A stretch of DNA of 64,000 bases, from the NCBI GenBank assembly GCA_017893485.1, contig CM030368.1, forward strand, positions 172,762,004-172,826,003, written 5' to 3'. Below the pieces are notes generated by a model, which was not told the origin of the DNA, searched no databases, and saw nothing but the letters and a program-made list of their open reading frames with translations. Position 1 is the first letter of the stretch, and each line of letters opens with the position of its first letter. A program made the translations under genes and the position numbers. The stretch is from Hemerocallis citrina (taxonomy: Eukaryota; Streptophyta; Magnoliopsida; Asparagales; Asphodelaceae). Of this stretch, positions 46,990 through 57,810 are shown piece by piece.

Positions 46990-49325
46990 AGTTTTGAGCT
47001 CCGAACTCGCTTAGAAGAGGCCCGCTTTGGAGGCGAGCGGAGTGAAGAGCTCGGCTCTAGGAGAGAGCCATCTGGAAGATGAGTTTGAGGAGCAACTCTA
47101 GGGGAGAGTTGTGAGCTCCGAACTCGTTGAGAAGAGGTCCGCTTTAGAGGCGAGCGGAGCGAAGAGCTCGGCTCTAGGAGAGAGCCATCTGGAAGACGAG
47201 TTTGAGGAGCAACTCTAGGAGAGGGTTGTGCTCCGAACTCGTTGAGAAGAGGTCCGCTTTGGAGGCGAGCAGAGTGAAGGGCTCGGCTCTAGGAGAGCCA
47301 TCTGGAAGGTGAGTTTGAGGAGCAACTCTAGGAGAGAGTGGTGCTCCGAACTCGTTGAGAAGAGGTCCGCTTCGGAGGCGAGCGGAGTGAAGAGCTCGGA
47401 TCTAGGAGGGCCATCTGGAAGACGAGTTTGAGGAGCAACTCTAGGAGAGAGTTGTGCTCCGAACTCGTTGAGAAGAGGTCCGCTTTGGAGGAGAGCGGAG
47501 TGAAGAGCTCGGCTCTAGGAGAGAGCCGTTTGGAAGACAAGTGTGAGGAGGAACTCTAGGAGAGAGTTGTGAGCTCCGAACTCATTGAGGAGAGGTCTTC
47601 TTTGAGGTGAGCGGAGCGACGAGCTTGGCTCAAAGTTAGGGCCATCTGGAAGAAGAGTTTGAGGAGCAACTCTAGGAGGGAGTAGTGAGCTCTGAACTTG
47701 TTGAGAAGAGGTCCGCTTTAGAGGATAGCAGAGTGAAGAGCTCGGCTCTAGGAGAGAGCCGTTTGGAAGACGAGTGTGAGGAGGAACTCTAGGAGAGAGT
47801 TGTGAGCTCCGAACTCATTGAGAAGAGGTCTTCTTTGGAGGCGAGCGGAGCGACGAGCTCGGCTTTAAGAGAGAGCCATCTGGAAGAAGAGTTTGAGGAG
47901 CAACTCTAGGAGGGAGTTGTGAGCTCCGAACTCGTTGAGAAGAGGTCCACCTTGAAGGTGAGCGGAGTGAAGAGCTCGGCTCTGGGGGAGAGCCATTTGG
48001 AAGATGAGTTTGAGGAGCAACTCTAGGAGAGAGTTGTGCTCCGAACTCGTTGAGAATAGGTTCGCTTTGGAGGAGAGCGGAGTGAAGAGCTCGGCTCTAG
48101 AAGAGAGCTATTTGGAAGACGAGTGTGAGGAGGAACTCTAGCAGAGAGTTGTGAGCTCCGAACTCGTTGAGAAGAGGTCTTCTTTGGAGGCGAGCGGAGC
48201 GACGAGCTCGGCTCTAAGAGAGAGCCATCTGGAAGAAGAGTTTGAGGAGCAACTCTAGGAGGGAGTTGTGAGCTCCGAACTCGTTGAGAAGAGGTCCGCC
48301 TTGAAGGTGAGCAGAGTGAAGAGCTATGCTCTGGGAGAGAACCATTTGGAAGAAGAGTTTGAGGAGCAACTCTAAGAGGAAGTTGTGAGCTCCGAACTCG
48401 TTGAGAAGAGGTCCGCCTTGAAGGTGAGCGGACCGAAGAGCTCGGCTCTGGGGGAGAGCCATTTGGAAGACAAGTTTGAGGAGCAACTCTAGGAGAGAGT
48501 TGTGGGCTCCGAACTCGTTGAGAAGAGGTCTTCTTTGGAGGCGAGCGGAGCAACGAGCTCGGCTCTAAGAGAGAGCCATCTGGAAGAAGATTTTGAGGAG
48601 CAACTCTAGGAGGGAGTTGTGAGCTCCGAACTTGTTGAGAAGAGGTCCGCCTTGAAGGTGAGCGGAGTGAAGAGCTTGGCTCTGGGGGAGAGCCATTTGG
48701 AAGACGAGTTTGAGGAGCAACTCTAGGAGAGAGTTGTGAGCTCCGAACTCATTGAGAAGAGGTCTTCTTTGGAGGCGAGCGGAGCGACGAGCTCGGCTCT
48801 AAGAGAGAGCCATCTGGAAGAAGAGTTTGAGGAGCAACTCTAGGAGGGAGTTGTGAGCTCCGAACTCGTTGAGAAGAGGTCCGCTTCGGAGGCAAGCGGA
48901 GTGAAGAGCTCGGCTCTCGGAGAGCCATCTGGAAGACGAGTTTGAGGAGCAACTCTAAGAGAGAGTTGTGCTTCGAACTTGTTGAGAAGAGGTCCGCTTT
49001 GGAGGAGAGCGGAGTGAAGAGCTCGGCTCTAGGAGAGCCATATGGCAGACGAGTTTGAGGAGCAACTCTAGGAGATAGGTGAGCTCCGAACTCGTTGAGA
49101 AGAAGTCCGCTTTGGAGGAGAGCGGAGTGAAGAGCTCGGCTCTAGGAGAGCCATCTGGCAGACGAGTTTGAGGAGCAACTCTAGGAGATAGGTGAGCTCC
49201 GAACTCGTTGAGAAGAAGTCCGCTTTGGAGGAGAGCGGAGTGAAGAGTTCGGCTCTGGAGGAGAGCCATTTGGAAGACGAGTTTGAGAAGCAACTCTAGA
49301 AGAGAGTGAGCTCTGAACTCGCTAT
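46990..49325. repeat. ~116-bp tandem array of element C (about 20 units)
   Basis: Units begin GAGCTCCGAACTCGTTGAGA and contain GAGCGGAGTGAAGAGCTCGG, then a GGCTCT..AGAGCC hairpin and GGAGCAACTCTAGGAG. The spacing is about 112-119 bp. Long open frames across it are repeat artefacts. Confidence 0.92.
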
Positions 49326-50020
49326 TTAAGTGAGAGAATCAACGGTTGTAGGAGCAATTCCGAATGGTGAACCACTTCTAACTCGCTTAAGAGCGAGTTA
49401 TCCGAAGCAGAATCGAGCCAAGTGTTGGACTCCGAACTCGTCGTTAGAGGGATTCAACGGTTGTGGGAGCAATTCCGAATGGCAAACCACTTCTAACTCG
49501 CTTAAGAGCGAGCTTGCGAAGTAGAATCGAGCCAAGTGTTGGACTCCGAACCATCGTTTGAGTTATTCAACGACTGCAAAAACAATTCCGAATGGCGAAC
49601 CACTTCTGGCTCGCTTAAGAGCGAGCTTGCGAAGTAGAATCGAGCCAAGTGTTGGACTCCAAACCATCGTTAGAGTTATTCAACGGCTGTAGGAGCAATT
49701 CCGAATGGCGAACCACTTCAGGCTCGCTTAAGAGAGAGCTTGCGAAGTAGAATCGAGCTAAGTGTTGGACTCCGAACCATCGTTAGAGTTATTCAACGGC
49801 TGTAGGAGCAATTCCGAATGGCGAACCACTTCTGGCTCGCTTAAGAGCGAGCTTGCGAAGTAGAATCGAGCCAAGTGTTGGACTCCAAACCATCGTTAGA
49901 GTTATTCAACGGCTGCAGGAGCAATTCCGAATGGCGAACCACTTCTGGCTCGCTTAAGAGCGAGCTTGCGAAGTAGAATCGAGCCAAGTGTTGGACTCCG
50001 AACCATCGTTGTTAAAGGTT
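49326..50020. repeat. Tat hairpin array in element C (6 units, ~112 bp)
   Basis: The reverse complement of the array in A and B: CGAATGGCGAACCACTTCT, the hairpin GCTCGCTTAAGAGCGAGC, then GAATCGAGCCAAGTGTTGGA. This places C in the same family and orientation logic. Confidence 0.92.
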
Positions 50021-50907
50021 AGTAAGTTGCGGGAGAATAGAGGTCTGCTCGGGTGGAGATTTATCGCCCGTTGCTCTTCTTCCCTGTCAATTCGGCCGAG
50101 GAGCCTCTCCATCTTGTGGAGACGGCGGTAGACCGAGTCTTCTCTTTGATCATACCTTGCCGAGCCCCGGGACTCATCTTCGTATGAGGGTGGACTGGGG
50201 CTGCGGCGATGGTTGCTTGGAGATGGACGAGGAATGAGAGTGTGAAGGCAATGGCTCCTAGTTGGCTCATGAGTAAGTGGCCTCCGGTCATTCTTTGTGG
50301 TGATATTGAGGTCCCGTAAAACTGTCGCTTGGAAGTCTTGAAGGTCTACCCTTGTGGCTGGTGCCTCTCCAGCTTGGCGGTCCCTATGTGTGGCTCGGTT
50401 TACTGGAGAATGAGTTCTCCGCCGATGATGCTGAGGGAACTCCCTTCGCCCTCTTCGAGTAGGGGACCTTCTGTAGTCTCGGCGATGAGGAGATCGTTCA
50501 TTTGGACGTTGTTGGCGGGAGACTCCCTTTCGGGCCCGCCTTTCATCCAAATGGCAGCGAAGATCCTCTTCCTTCTGCCGATTGAGGATAGTATTGCGAA
50601 GATCAGAAGCTCGGGGATTGTGGGAGGCCATAAAATTCGTAGAGGCATTGTGTATTGAGACGCTGTCCTGATGGAGAGTTTGCTTTTGAGGATTGACCCG
50701 GGAGCCCCCCGCACCGGCATTCTGGGGACCGGTTTGATCGAGAGGGGGTTGATGATTCTGAGGAGGAGGTTGGTTCTGCTGAAGGGCCTAATTAGGCTGA
50801 GGGGCAGGTCCCGTCGGCAGGACGGTTTGATGGGGAATCTCTTGTTGTGTTGGAGGAGGGGTAGGTCCATGGTTGGACCCTCTGGATCTTACTTTCCTAG
50901 GAGGCAT
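50021..50907 (-). pseudogene. Truncated gag of element C, fused to the array
   Basis: ATG at 50907 (MPPRKVRSRGSNHGP), close to the start of A and B gag. The Arg/Pro/Ser-rich N-terminus follows (MASHNPRASDLRNTILNRQK, SPHRRDYRRSPTRR), with an in-frame TAG at 50788-50790. Similarity runs to HPSRPLFSR, just before the PF03732 core, and then stops: the sequence passes straight into the hairpin array at about 50020. One deletion thus removed the gag core, all of pol and the spacer. What remains is only the disordered segment plus, possibly, RNA signals in the gag start region. Confidence 0.85.
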
Positions 50908-50962
50908 GGCTAGAGAAGATCTGACCAACGGGAAGAGGGGAGGCTGCTATTCGTTTGTTTCC

Positions 50963-50978
50963 CACAGACGGCGCCAAT
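50963..50978 (-). other. Primer binding site of element C
   Basis: Minus-strand TGGCGCCGTCTGTGGG adjacent to the 5' LTR, the same site as in A and B. Confidence 0.75.
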
Positions 50979-50979
50979 C

Positions 50980-51594
50980 TGTTACCGCTAAATCTAGTGT
51001 GGGGGTATACAGATATTATTTGTGGATTCTTAGAAAACCTGAATAGCACACCTGAACCTGATCCGCCGAGGTTTGACTGCTGACTCCTGCCGTTCACCTG
51101 CAAAATGTGCGAGACACCGGGGTTGATCCCGGCGACGCACCCTCCGACGCTCAAGTCAGTAATCAAGAATGATTATGAAAGACCGTAAATTGGAAAAAGA
51201 TTGATTACCTCTTAATAGTGGTGGGTGGGGGGTATTTATAGTCGCCTTAGGGATCAGATTAGGAATGTAATCCCTGTGATCAGATAAGGAATGTAATCCC
51301 TGTGATCAGATTAGGAATATAATTCCTAATTCCCAGTGAAAGGATAGATGTGAATCAGGGCTGTTGATTAGGACTAATCAGGAACCCTAATTCTATCCTG
51401 CTGGACCGGATTCATTTCGGGTTGGGACCCGTACCTAGTTGAGGTGGATCCGTTCGTGGGTTATTGGGTCGTGAAGAAAGACCCAGTTCCCATTTCAGAC
51501 CCGTTAGTAGGTGAAATTACCGTTTTACCCCTGAGCTTTAAGATTCGTGTCCGATGTGAACGGTCCCGATTTAATCCTATTTTTAGCCATATCA
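50980..51594 (-). repeat. 5' LTR of element C (615 bp)
   Basis: On the minus strand TGATATGGCT to GGTAACA, with TATAAATA (about 51234-51241, plus-strand TATTTATA). Followed by ATAAT. Confidence 0.95.
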
Positions 51595-51599
51595 ATAAT

Positions 51600-52260
51600 A
51601 AAGATCCTTTAATTCTTAAAACGGCTATAACATAAAGCTCATTTATCTCTTGAAACAGTCATATTATTAATTGAAAAAAAAACATTTTTTTTATCTGTTT
51701 GAAATTTGAAAGTTCAAAAAATTAAAAAAATTCTTTTTTTTCCTTTTTTCAAGAGACCCAAAGAGCCCAAAGGCCCGTACCGGTCATATATATATATATA
51801 TATATATTATGTGGAATGTAGGAATTGAACGCCCAACCTTATGAGAACTCAAAACTTTAACCGTTAGGTCAAATGACAATGTTGTCAACAAGAGAAGTGT
51901 TTTGAATGTATACTCAATTCCAACAATCCCCCACTTATACTTTCCGATCTCACAGAATCCACAGTAACAACACCAGACATGAGGAGCTCTCTCACCGTAC
52001 TGTGCTTGCGACGAATCGCTAATCTTTTACCGTTATAGTAAGCATTTTGTACTTTAGCTCTGGTAGCAGTACTATCTGAGTGGATTAAGATCGTAGGTAA
52101 AGGCCTATTCCATGATGGAATGTAAGACAAGAGGTTCCTCAACCAGCTTGCCTCTTCACTAGCAGCAGCTAGAGCAACTAACTCAGAATCCATAGTAGAG
52201 TAAATTAAAATAGTCTGTTTCTTGGACCTCCAAGAAACAGCACCACCAGCGATACCAAAA
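51600..52260 (-). pseudogene. Copia RNase H end and partial LTR inside element F
   Basis: The minus strand from 52260 reads GIAGGAVSWRSKKQTILIYS, then MDSELVALAAASEEASWLRN and IRRKHSTVRELLMSG, the C-terminal RNase H of Ty1/Copia elements. It ends in a shifted frame where DNIAD-type residues are expected. A purine tract AAGTGGGGGAT (51926-51936) precedes an LTR that starts TGTTGGAATTGAG at 51925. That LTR matches the solo LTR at 5047-5740 for about 180 bp and then diverges up to the element C insertion. It contains a tRNA-like A box (TAACGGTTAAAG) and B box (GTTCAATTCC). Confidence 0.8.
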
Positions 52261-53158
52261 AACTAAATTGTCTATTTTTTGGACCTTTTTATTACTGTTC
52301 ACCTCAGTAAATGTTTGGTCCAGCATGAATGGAGGTTCCGATGTTTTGATCCCGGATACTGTTAATGTCCTGTCAGGATCCAGTTCAAATTGTAAGTCTC
52401 CATTTGAACAAACACAAAGACTAAATTATTACATAATTCTACAACTGGACACAGAGAATGTTAACAACTCGACATTTCTAGGTTGTTACTTTATGAAGAC
52501 CCCAGGAAGTAGAATCTGGAATCGTATAGCATTCCTTGTCTCGATTATTGTGGTTGCTCCAAATTGATTTTCAAGAGGACAATTTGCCAAAGTTCCAGTA
52601 TAAGTAGCTTCCATCTTACGGCCTAGAATATTTCTACTGACTGTGCAACACTAAAGGAATTTAAATTTTGAAAGGAAACATACTATAAATGGTTGCAGTA
52701 CTAAAGTTAAAGGTACAAACACTTAACAAATTACAATATTTTTTTAGGTTCATAAAATTTAAGACGCAAAGTCTATGGAAGGAAAAGAATGCTTTCTGAA
52801 AAAGATGGTGGCCTTGGTCAGGAACTCTTTTTTCTATGTTTAATATTAAAATATGGTTGTTAAGTAATTATTATTGACATTCATAGTTAACTATAATATT
52901 CACTATTTTCATTTATTTCATATTTCTCTGTTCATATTGTGTTTTAACTAGTGTAAAGTGTTATTACTATTAATTAGGTTCTGATAAAGTTTAATTTGAT
53001 TATACAATAATAGTTTAAAATAGTTTAATATTAGACATAATTTTCAAATAATCAAGTTGGTGCTTGTGGTTTGCTAGTATTATGTAATACTTGTTACAAC
53101 CTTAAATGGTCTCTCGTTCTTAATTGGTGTTTTTTCCTTCTACAAACCAAACTTGTTA
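52261..53158. other. Element F interior, unassigned
   Basis: 52261-52600 has a gene-like base composition and one 99-codon frame that I cannot assign; it could be further captured host DNA. 52600-53158 is AT-rich with nothing recognisable. Confidence 0.4.
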
Positions 53159-53159
53159 C

Positions 53160-53454
53160 CAAAATAACCCACTTTTTGAAAGTATTTACCAAACTGACCC
53201 ACTTTCGAAAGTATTTACCAAGATGACCGTACGGTCTTTGAAAGACCGCGTGTAGTTAAAACTCACTCGGTCTTTCAAAGACCGAGTCTTGCACTTCGAA
53301 AAATCGAAGAGTAAGACTCGGTCTTTGAAAGACCGCGTGAGTTTTAACTACACTCGGTCTTTCAAAGACCGAGTGGGATGGTTTGGGAATTTAAAAAAAA
53401 AGTAGGGCAGTTTGGGAAAAACTTTCAAACAATGGGGCAGTTTGGGAAAAAATC
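53160..53454 (-). repeat. Right TIR of element F
   Basis: Reverse complement of the left TIR, with the same CGGTCTTT/AAAGACCG hairpin block centred near 53301. Confidence 0.85.
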
Positions 53455-53516
53455 AAAAGAAAGTAACATATATACTATAGAATTACTGAACATGTAGACT
53501 TGAATGTGTATACCTA

Positions 53517-53917
53517 CAGGGCGGCCCTAAGATCCCGGGGGCCCGAGGCGAAGTCCCGAAATGGGGCCATCCATACACCAAAAAAATAAAAAAATAAAAA
53601 AAAACATGTATACAAAAATTTGCACATTGTTGAAAACAAAATATGCAAAATATATAAATTTGTTTTAAATCACTCAAATTTAAAGTCTCAAATTCAATTC
53701 AAGTCTTCAAGCCTAAACCCAAATAATTTTTTTAAAAAAAATTAAAGGCTCAAATTATTATTTTTTGGGGCCCCTAATTACAACAGTATTTTTTTAACGC
53801 GCAAAATACGTGCCTATATTTACAAAGGAATTACAAATTTGGGGGCCCCTAAAATCGAAAAAATGTCGGGGGCCCGAGGCGGCTGCCTCAACCGCCTCAA
53901 GGGTGGGGCCAGCCCTG
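53517..53917. mobile_element. Non-autonomous hAT-type element (401 bp)
   Basis: Ends are CAGGGCGGCCCT and, inverted, CAGGGCTGGCCCC. The 8-bp TATACCTA is repeated exactly on both sides (53509-53516 and 53918-53925). TIRs starting CAGGG with an 8-bp duplication are typical of hAT elements. Both ends carry a GGGGGCCCGAGGCG word. No coding capacity. Confidence 0.9.
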
Positions 53918-53925
53918 TATACCTA

Positions 53926-54149
53926 ACAACAATTACTTTGACACAATGGTGAGCATATGCCTTAGGATCGTAGACAGTTAACGGTTGTTTCATTAAGAAT
54001 TCGGGCATCTTAAAATCGTTCCATCTGATCATTTAAGGCTCATTGTGACATACAAATTGTCGTACGACTTGTTGTACCTTCAGTCGCAACTTGCATATAT
54101 AAATTTCTTTTTCTTTTTCTTTTTCTTGCCTAGGCATTTACTTTATTCT
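53926..54149. other. Host sequence between hAT and CACTA elements
   Basis: A 70-codon minus-strand frame (DFKMPEFLMKQPLTVYDPKA..) has a natural amino-acid mix, but it runs into the hAT element and I do not recognise it. Confidence 0.3.
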
Positions 54150-57100
54150 CACTACAAAAGAAGAGGAATAATCCGGCGAAACAACCCAGGCGTTTGGGTA
54201 GTTTCGCCAGGGTATCCCCGACAAATTTTAAAAAATGCCAGTGGGGGTGGGTAGGCTATAGCTTTTGTTAAAACGCCGGGATATCCTGGGTATAAAACCC
54301 CAAAATTCCGAACCCTAATTCCCATATTTCCCAATTTTCTTCGCTCTTTCCTACTTTTGCGCTCAATCCAACCGTTCGCACTCACCATTCACACCCGCCT
54401 TTTCCGTCCCCGTCCCCCACCCTCTCTCCAAATCCCTACCCCAAATCCATTTCCCTCATCCCACTCTCTATCCCCATCGCCCCCTCTCTCACTCCTTCGC
54501 TGCCGTCCCCGTCGTCATCCCGGACATCCGGTGACACCTCTCGCCCCCTCTCTCTCTCCTTCGCCACCACCACTTCTTGGTCCCCTTTCTCTCTATCCTC
54601 ACTAAACCAAATCCTATCCTTTTGCCACCGCTCGTTGCCCGCTCGCCGCTGCCGATGATCCCGTTGCTCCCTTCTTTCTCTCTCTTAATACTGCCCACTG
54701 ATCCATTGTCGCCGCCCATCGCTTGCTCATGCTCGTCCGCCACCGGTGACCCCTCGTTGCCCGTCACTTGCTCTTCGTCTTCCTCCATCTCTCTCTTTCT
54801 CAAACCCTAGGTATTGTGAAAATAATTATTTGTGATATTGTGATAAATTTTGCAATTAGCGGTTGTGAGTAATAATTATTTGTGATATTGTGAGTAATTA
54901 GTGATTGTGGAGTATTTTGATTGGAGATTGTGGATTGATTCGGGTTTGGATTGGATGGAGATTGTGGATGATCTTTTGGTTAAAAAGTACATGGACTATT
55001 TTGATTAGAGTAACCTATATATTTTTGCGAATAAGGACAAACTAGAGCAGTTGGACTCTCTCTGATTTCATGTTCTTATTGTTTTGGGAAATTAATTTTG
55101 TAATAACCTATAATTCAATATGTTTGGAGTATAGGTGATGGTTGTGGAGACTATGACAACGAAAATATTTATTAACAAGAGAATTATATCCTTTATTTCG
55201 ACTATAAACCGGTCGTGCTAATTGTTACTACTGCTTCTTATTGTTAGGATATTAATATTGCAAACATAAAGAAAAATGTGACGAGTTCTTTATTTTATTT
55301 ATAATTGATATTAGTGTATTTGAAAATAATTTGAGTTAAAATACAAATGAGGTGCTGTACAATCTAGATACATTAATTGTGCATCATGCTTGAAAGTTTT
55401 TCTTTCCTTAAAATAGAACAAAAGGATTTAAATGGATGTATTTCAACCATCAAACCTGAGGCCCTAAATAAATAATAAATGTGAAAAGGTGGTAATAGAC
55501 TAATAGTGTAGGGTGAGAATAAGTCGGATTCGCCACACACAAGCTAACGCAACTTGTAAAAGTAAGTTTCGACTCACGGTTTGCATGATATTACCTTGTA
55601 TCACTTGCTCCTTAATATTCTTCGTTATGGGTTAAAATCACGCTTCAATGTGATTTATAGCCCACCAGACACTTGCAATTTGTTGCATTATATGATCGCA
55701 TACATAGGCTAGCTAAATATTTAAATTCCAAGTTAAATTGAATAGAGTTTGAATTTATGTTAAGCGGCCGAGCTTCGAAAAAGACAGCGAAACGATTGAA
55801 AATCACACATATGAAATCCAAAAATTACGAAACTTTACGAGTAAGTTTGATTCACCACACACAAGCTAACGCAACTTATAGAAGTGAGTTTCGACTCACA
55901 GAAGCGAATGCAAGATACGGTCATGTATCACTATGTAGTTTGATTATGTACTAATGTGTGTGTTGTGCTAACTTGATGGATACTTGATTTGCTTAACAAC
56001 ATAATTAATCTGTAAATTTCATATGTGTGTTGTTATAACTAGATTGATACTTAATTGTTCCTATGTATAAGTTGACTAATTTTCGAAAACTTTCTGCCTT
56101 ACACAGCTAGGTCATAGAGTACCTATAGGTTCAAGTCAGGTCAATCCGGAGGGAGAAGACGAACGTGATGGAAGCAATAATGACATTACTTGACTTACAC
56201 TGTAGGTGGGAGTGTTGGTTTTAATGTTTATTCACTTGAACTAATTTGGATTGTAAAATTTAATTTGTTTATATTATTTGAGATTGGAGAACTATGTAGT
56301 TGTAAGGTTAAATTTCGTATGCGAGGAATTGAAGTATTGGATATTATTGTTATTTGAATTTCGATATTTTAGGATTTCTGTGAATGGTTTTATGGACTAT
56401 AGGAATTGATGTATTGGATATTATTATGAATTATATACAGGCATTTGTATTATTGAATAATATATCTATTTTTATATATTCAAAAAAAATGAAAATAGGG
56501 GAAAAAATAATACCTATCTTAGCATTTCAAACGCTGGGGTAGGTAGATTTAAGTCGATTTTTTTGTACATACCCCGGTCGATTTTTTTAAAACATACCCC
56601 GAGCATTTCTTGTTGTCAAGCTGACGGAATCTCTTTCTTTTCGCGTTTAAAAATGTAAGGGTATATTTAAATCTACCCTCTTGTAAATGCAAATGCTAGG
56701 GTATATTTAAATCTGTGAATATCCCTGCCAATATACTAAAACTTCGAAGTTGTAGAAGGGTTGAGGGATATTGCACTTATATTCTAACACGCCCGCTCAG
56801 GTAGAGAGCCCATTTTTTTATGGGCCAAAGAAACAAGATAAATGCCCAACAAATTGTGGGCCGAAACCTGGACAATATGCAGCGATTTTTTTTTTTAAAA
56901 AAAATTGTATTTAAATTGCATAGCCGGTGGGATTCGAACCTGGGTTGCTCTGATACCATGTGAATATCCCTGCCAATATGCTAAAACTTCGAAGTTGTAG
57001 AAGGGTTGAGGGATATTGCACTTACATTTTAACAAATTCTACCCCCCTGTAAATGTCGGGGTATACTTATATATACCCCGGCGTTTGCAAATGCAGGGGT

Positions 57101-57223
57101 AGACCCTCTAGTTTCTCCGATGCTTGCGGCAGCGGTTTTCAAATTCCGAGGTACCAACCCCGGCATTTAAAAATGCCAGGATTGGTCCAAAAATATGCCG
57201 GAAATCCCGATCCGTTTGTAGTG
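54150..57223. mobile_element. Non-autonomous CACTA element (3.07 kb)
   Basis: It starts CACTACAAAAG and ends with the inverse (TTTGTAGTG), with TCT on both sides (54147-54149, 57224-57226), the 3-bp duplication of CACTA (En/Spm) elements. Subterminal zones carry repeated AAATGC(C/T)(A)GGGGTA words in both directions, as expected for transposase-binding sites. There is no transposase frame. A CT/CCG-rich leader-like stretch (54340-54810) ends AACCCTAG|GTATTG, possibly a captured first exon. A ~60-bp segment with CACACACAAGCTAACGCAAC is repeated at 55535 and 55857. A TRIM is nested near the right end. Confidence 0.92.
56714..57034 (-). mobile_element. Miniature TRIM with 76-bp LTRs
   Basis: 76-bp direct repeats at 56714-56789 and 56959-57034 (TGTGAATATCCCTGCC to TAACA) flank 169 bp. 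On the minus strand the right LTR is followed at once by TGGTATCAGAGC (56958-56947), a tRNA-Met primer site, and a purine-containing tract precedes the left LTR. Flanks are AAATC and AATTC (4 of 5 match). The whole unit is only 321 bp and non-coding. Confidence 0.85.
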
Positions 57224-57231
57224 TCTGTAAC

Positions 57232-57794
57232 TGTTACCGCTAAATCTGGTGTGGGGGCAAACAGATAGAATTTGTGGATTCTTTGGGATGTCGAATAGTC
57301 AAACCTGAAACCTTTTCACCGGAGTTTGACTGTTATCTCCCGCTATTGACCTGCAGAAAGTGCGAAACACCGGGGTTGATCACGACGACGCACCCTCCGA
57401 CGCTCAAGTCAATAATCAGAAAGATTATGAATGAGCTTTTACTAGAAAAAGATTGATTACCTCTTAATGGTGGGGATGGGGGGTATTTATAGCCGCCTTA
57501 GGGATCAGTTTCGAGATAAATTCCCTAATTCCCAGTGAAAGGATAGAGCGAATCAGGGCCGTTGGTTAGGTATAACCATAAATCCTAATTCTATCCTGCT
57601 GGACTGGGTTTCATGCTGCTTAAAACCCGCACCCAGTTGAGATGGATCCGTTCGTGGGTTATTGGGCTTTTGGAGAAATGACCCATTACCCGCTTCAGAC
57701 CCGCTTGTAGGTGAAATTACCGTTTTACCCCTGATCTTTAAGATTCGAGCCCGATTTGGACAGTTCTGATTTAATCCTATTTTTAGCCATATCA
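57232..57794 (-). repeat. 3' LTR of element D (563 bp)
   Basis: Minus strand TGATATGGCT to AGCGGTAACA, preceded by the purine tract GGGAGTGGGGGGCTCG (57795-57810). Confidence 0.92.
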
Positions 57795-57810
57795 CGAGCC
57801 CCCCACTCCC

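Larger units (their letters stand above)
23234..51594 (-). mobile_element. Non-autonomous Tat-related LTR element C, with element E inside
   Basis: ATAAT occurs at 23229-23233 and 51595-51599. The 5' LTR (minus strand) is 51594-50980. The 3' LTR is split by element E into 43531-43177 and 23493-23234; the pieces total 615 bp, exactly the length of the 5' LTR. Without E the element is about 8.7 kb. It has a primer site, the N-terminal part of gag, two tandem arrays, a GAGCTCG-rich tract and a purine tract. There is no pol and no antisense gene, so it would depend on proteins from a relative such as A, B or D. Confidence 0.9.
22536..53454. mobile_element. Mutator-like element F with ~285-bp TIRs, opened by nested insertions
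   Basis: 22536-22819 and the reverse complement of about 53160-53454 match along their length (TTTCCCAAACTGCCCC, then a long hairpin block, then TTTGGTAAATACTTTC). Nine bases outside, GAAAGAAAG (22527-22535) and AAAAGAAAG (53455-53463), agree at 8 of 9 positions, as expected of a Mutator-type target duplication. Without element C the unit is only about 2.55 kb. It contains a YUCCA-like exon fragment and a Copia fragment, and no transposase, so it is non-autonomous and resembles a Pack-MULE. Confidence 0.8.

Noticed and set aside
47328..49293. Ser/Pro/Arg-rich frames such as the 176-codon one at 48023-48553
   Set aside because: They follow the ~116-bp array unit and have no independent coding signal.
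49954..50291. Extension of the element C gag frame through the array
   Set aside because: Similarity to gag ends at about 50024; the rest is array sequence read by chance.
54489..54803. 104-codon frame in the CACTA leader
   Set aside because: Low-complexity reading of a CT-rich tract. The leader may be captured, but no protein is supported.
56920..56958. tRNA-like words (GATTCGAACCTGGGTT)
   Set aside because: They lie beside the tRNA-Met primer site of a TRIM; no cloverleaf or anticodon arm can be formed.
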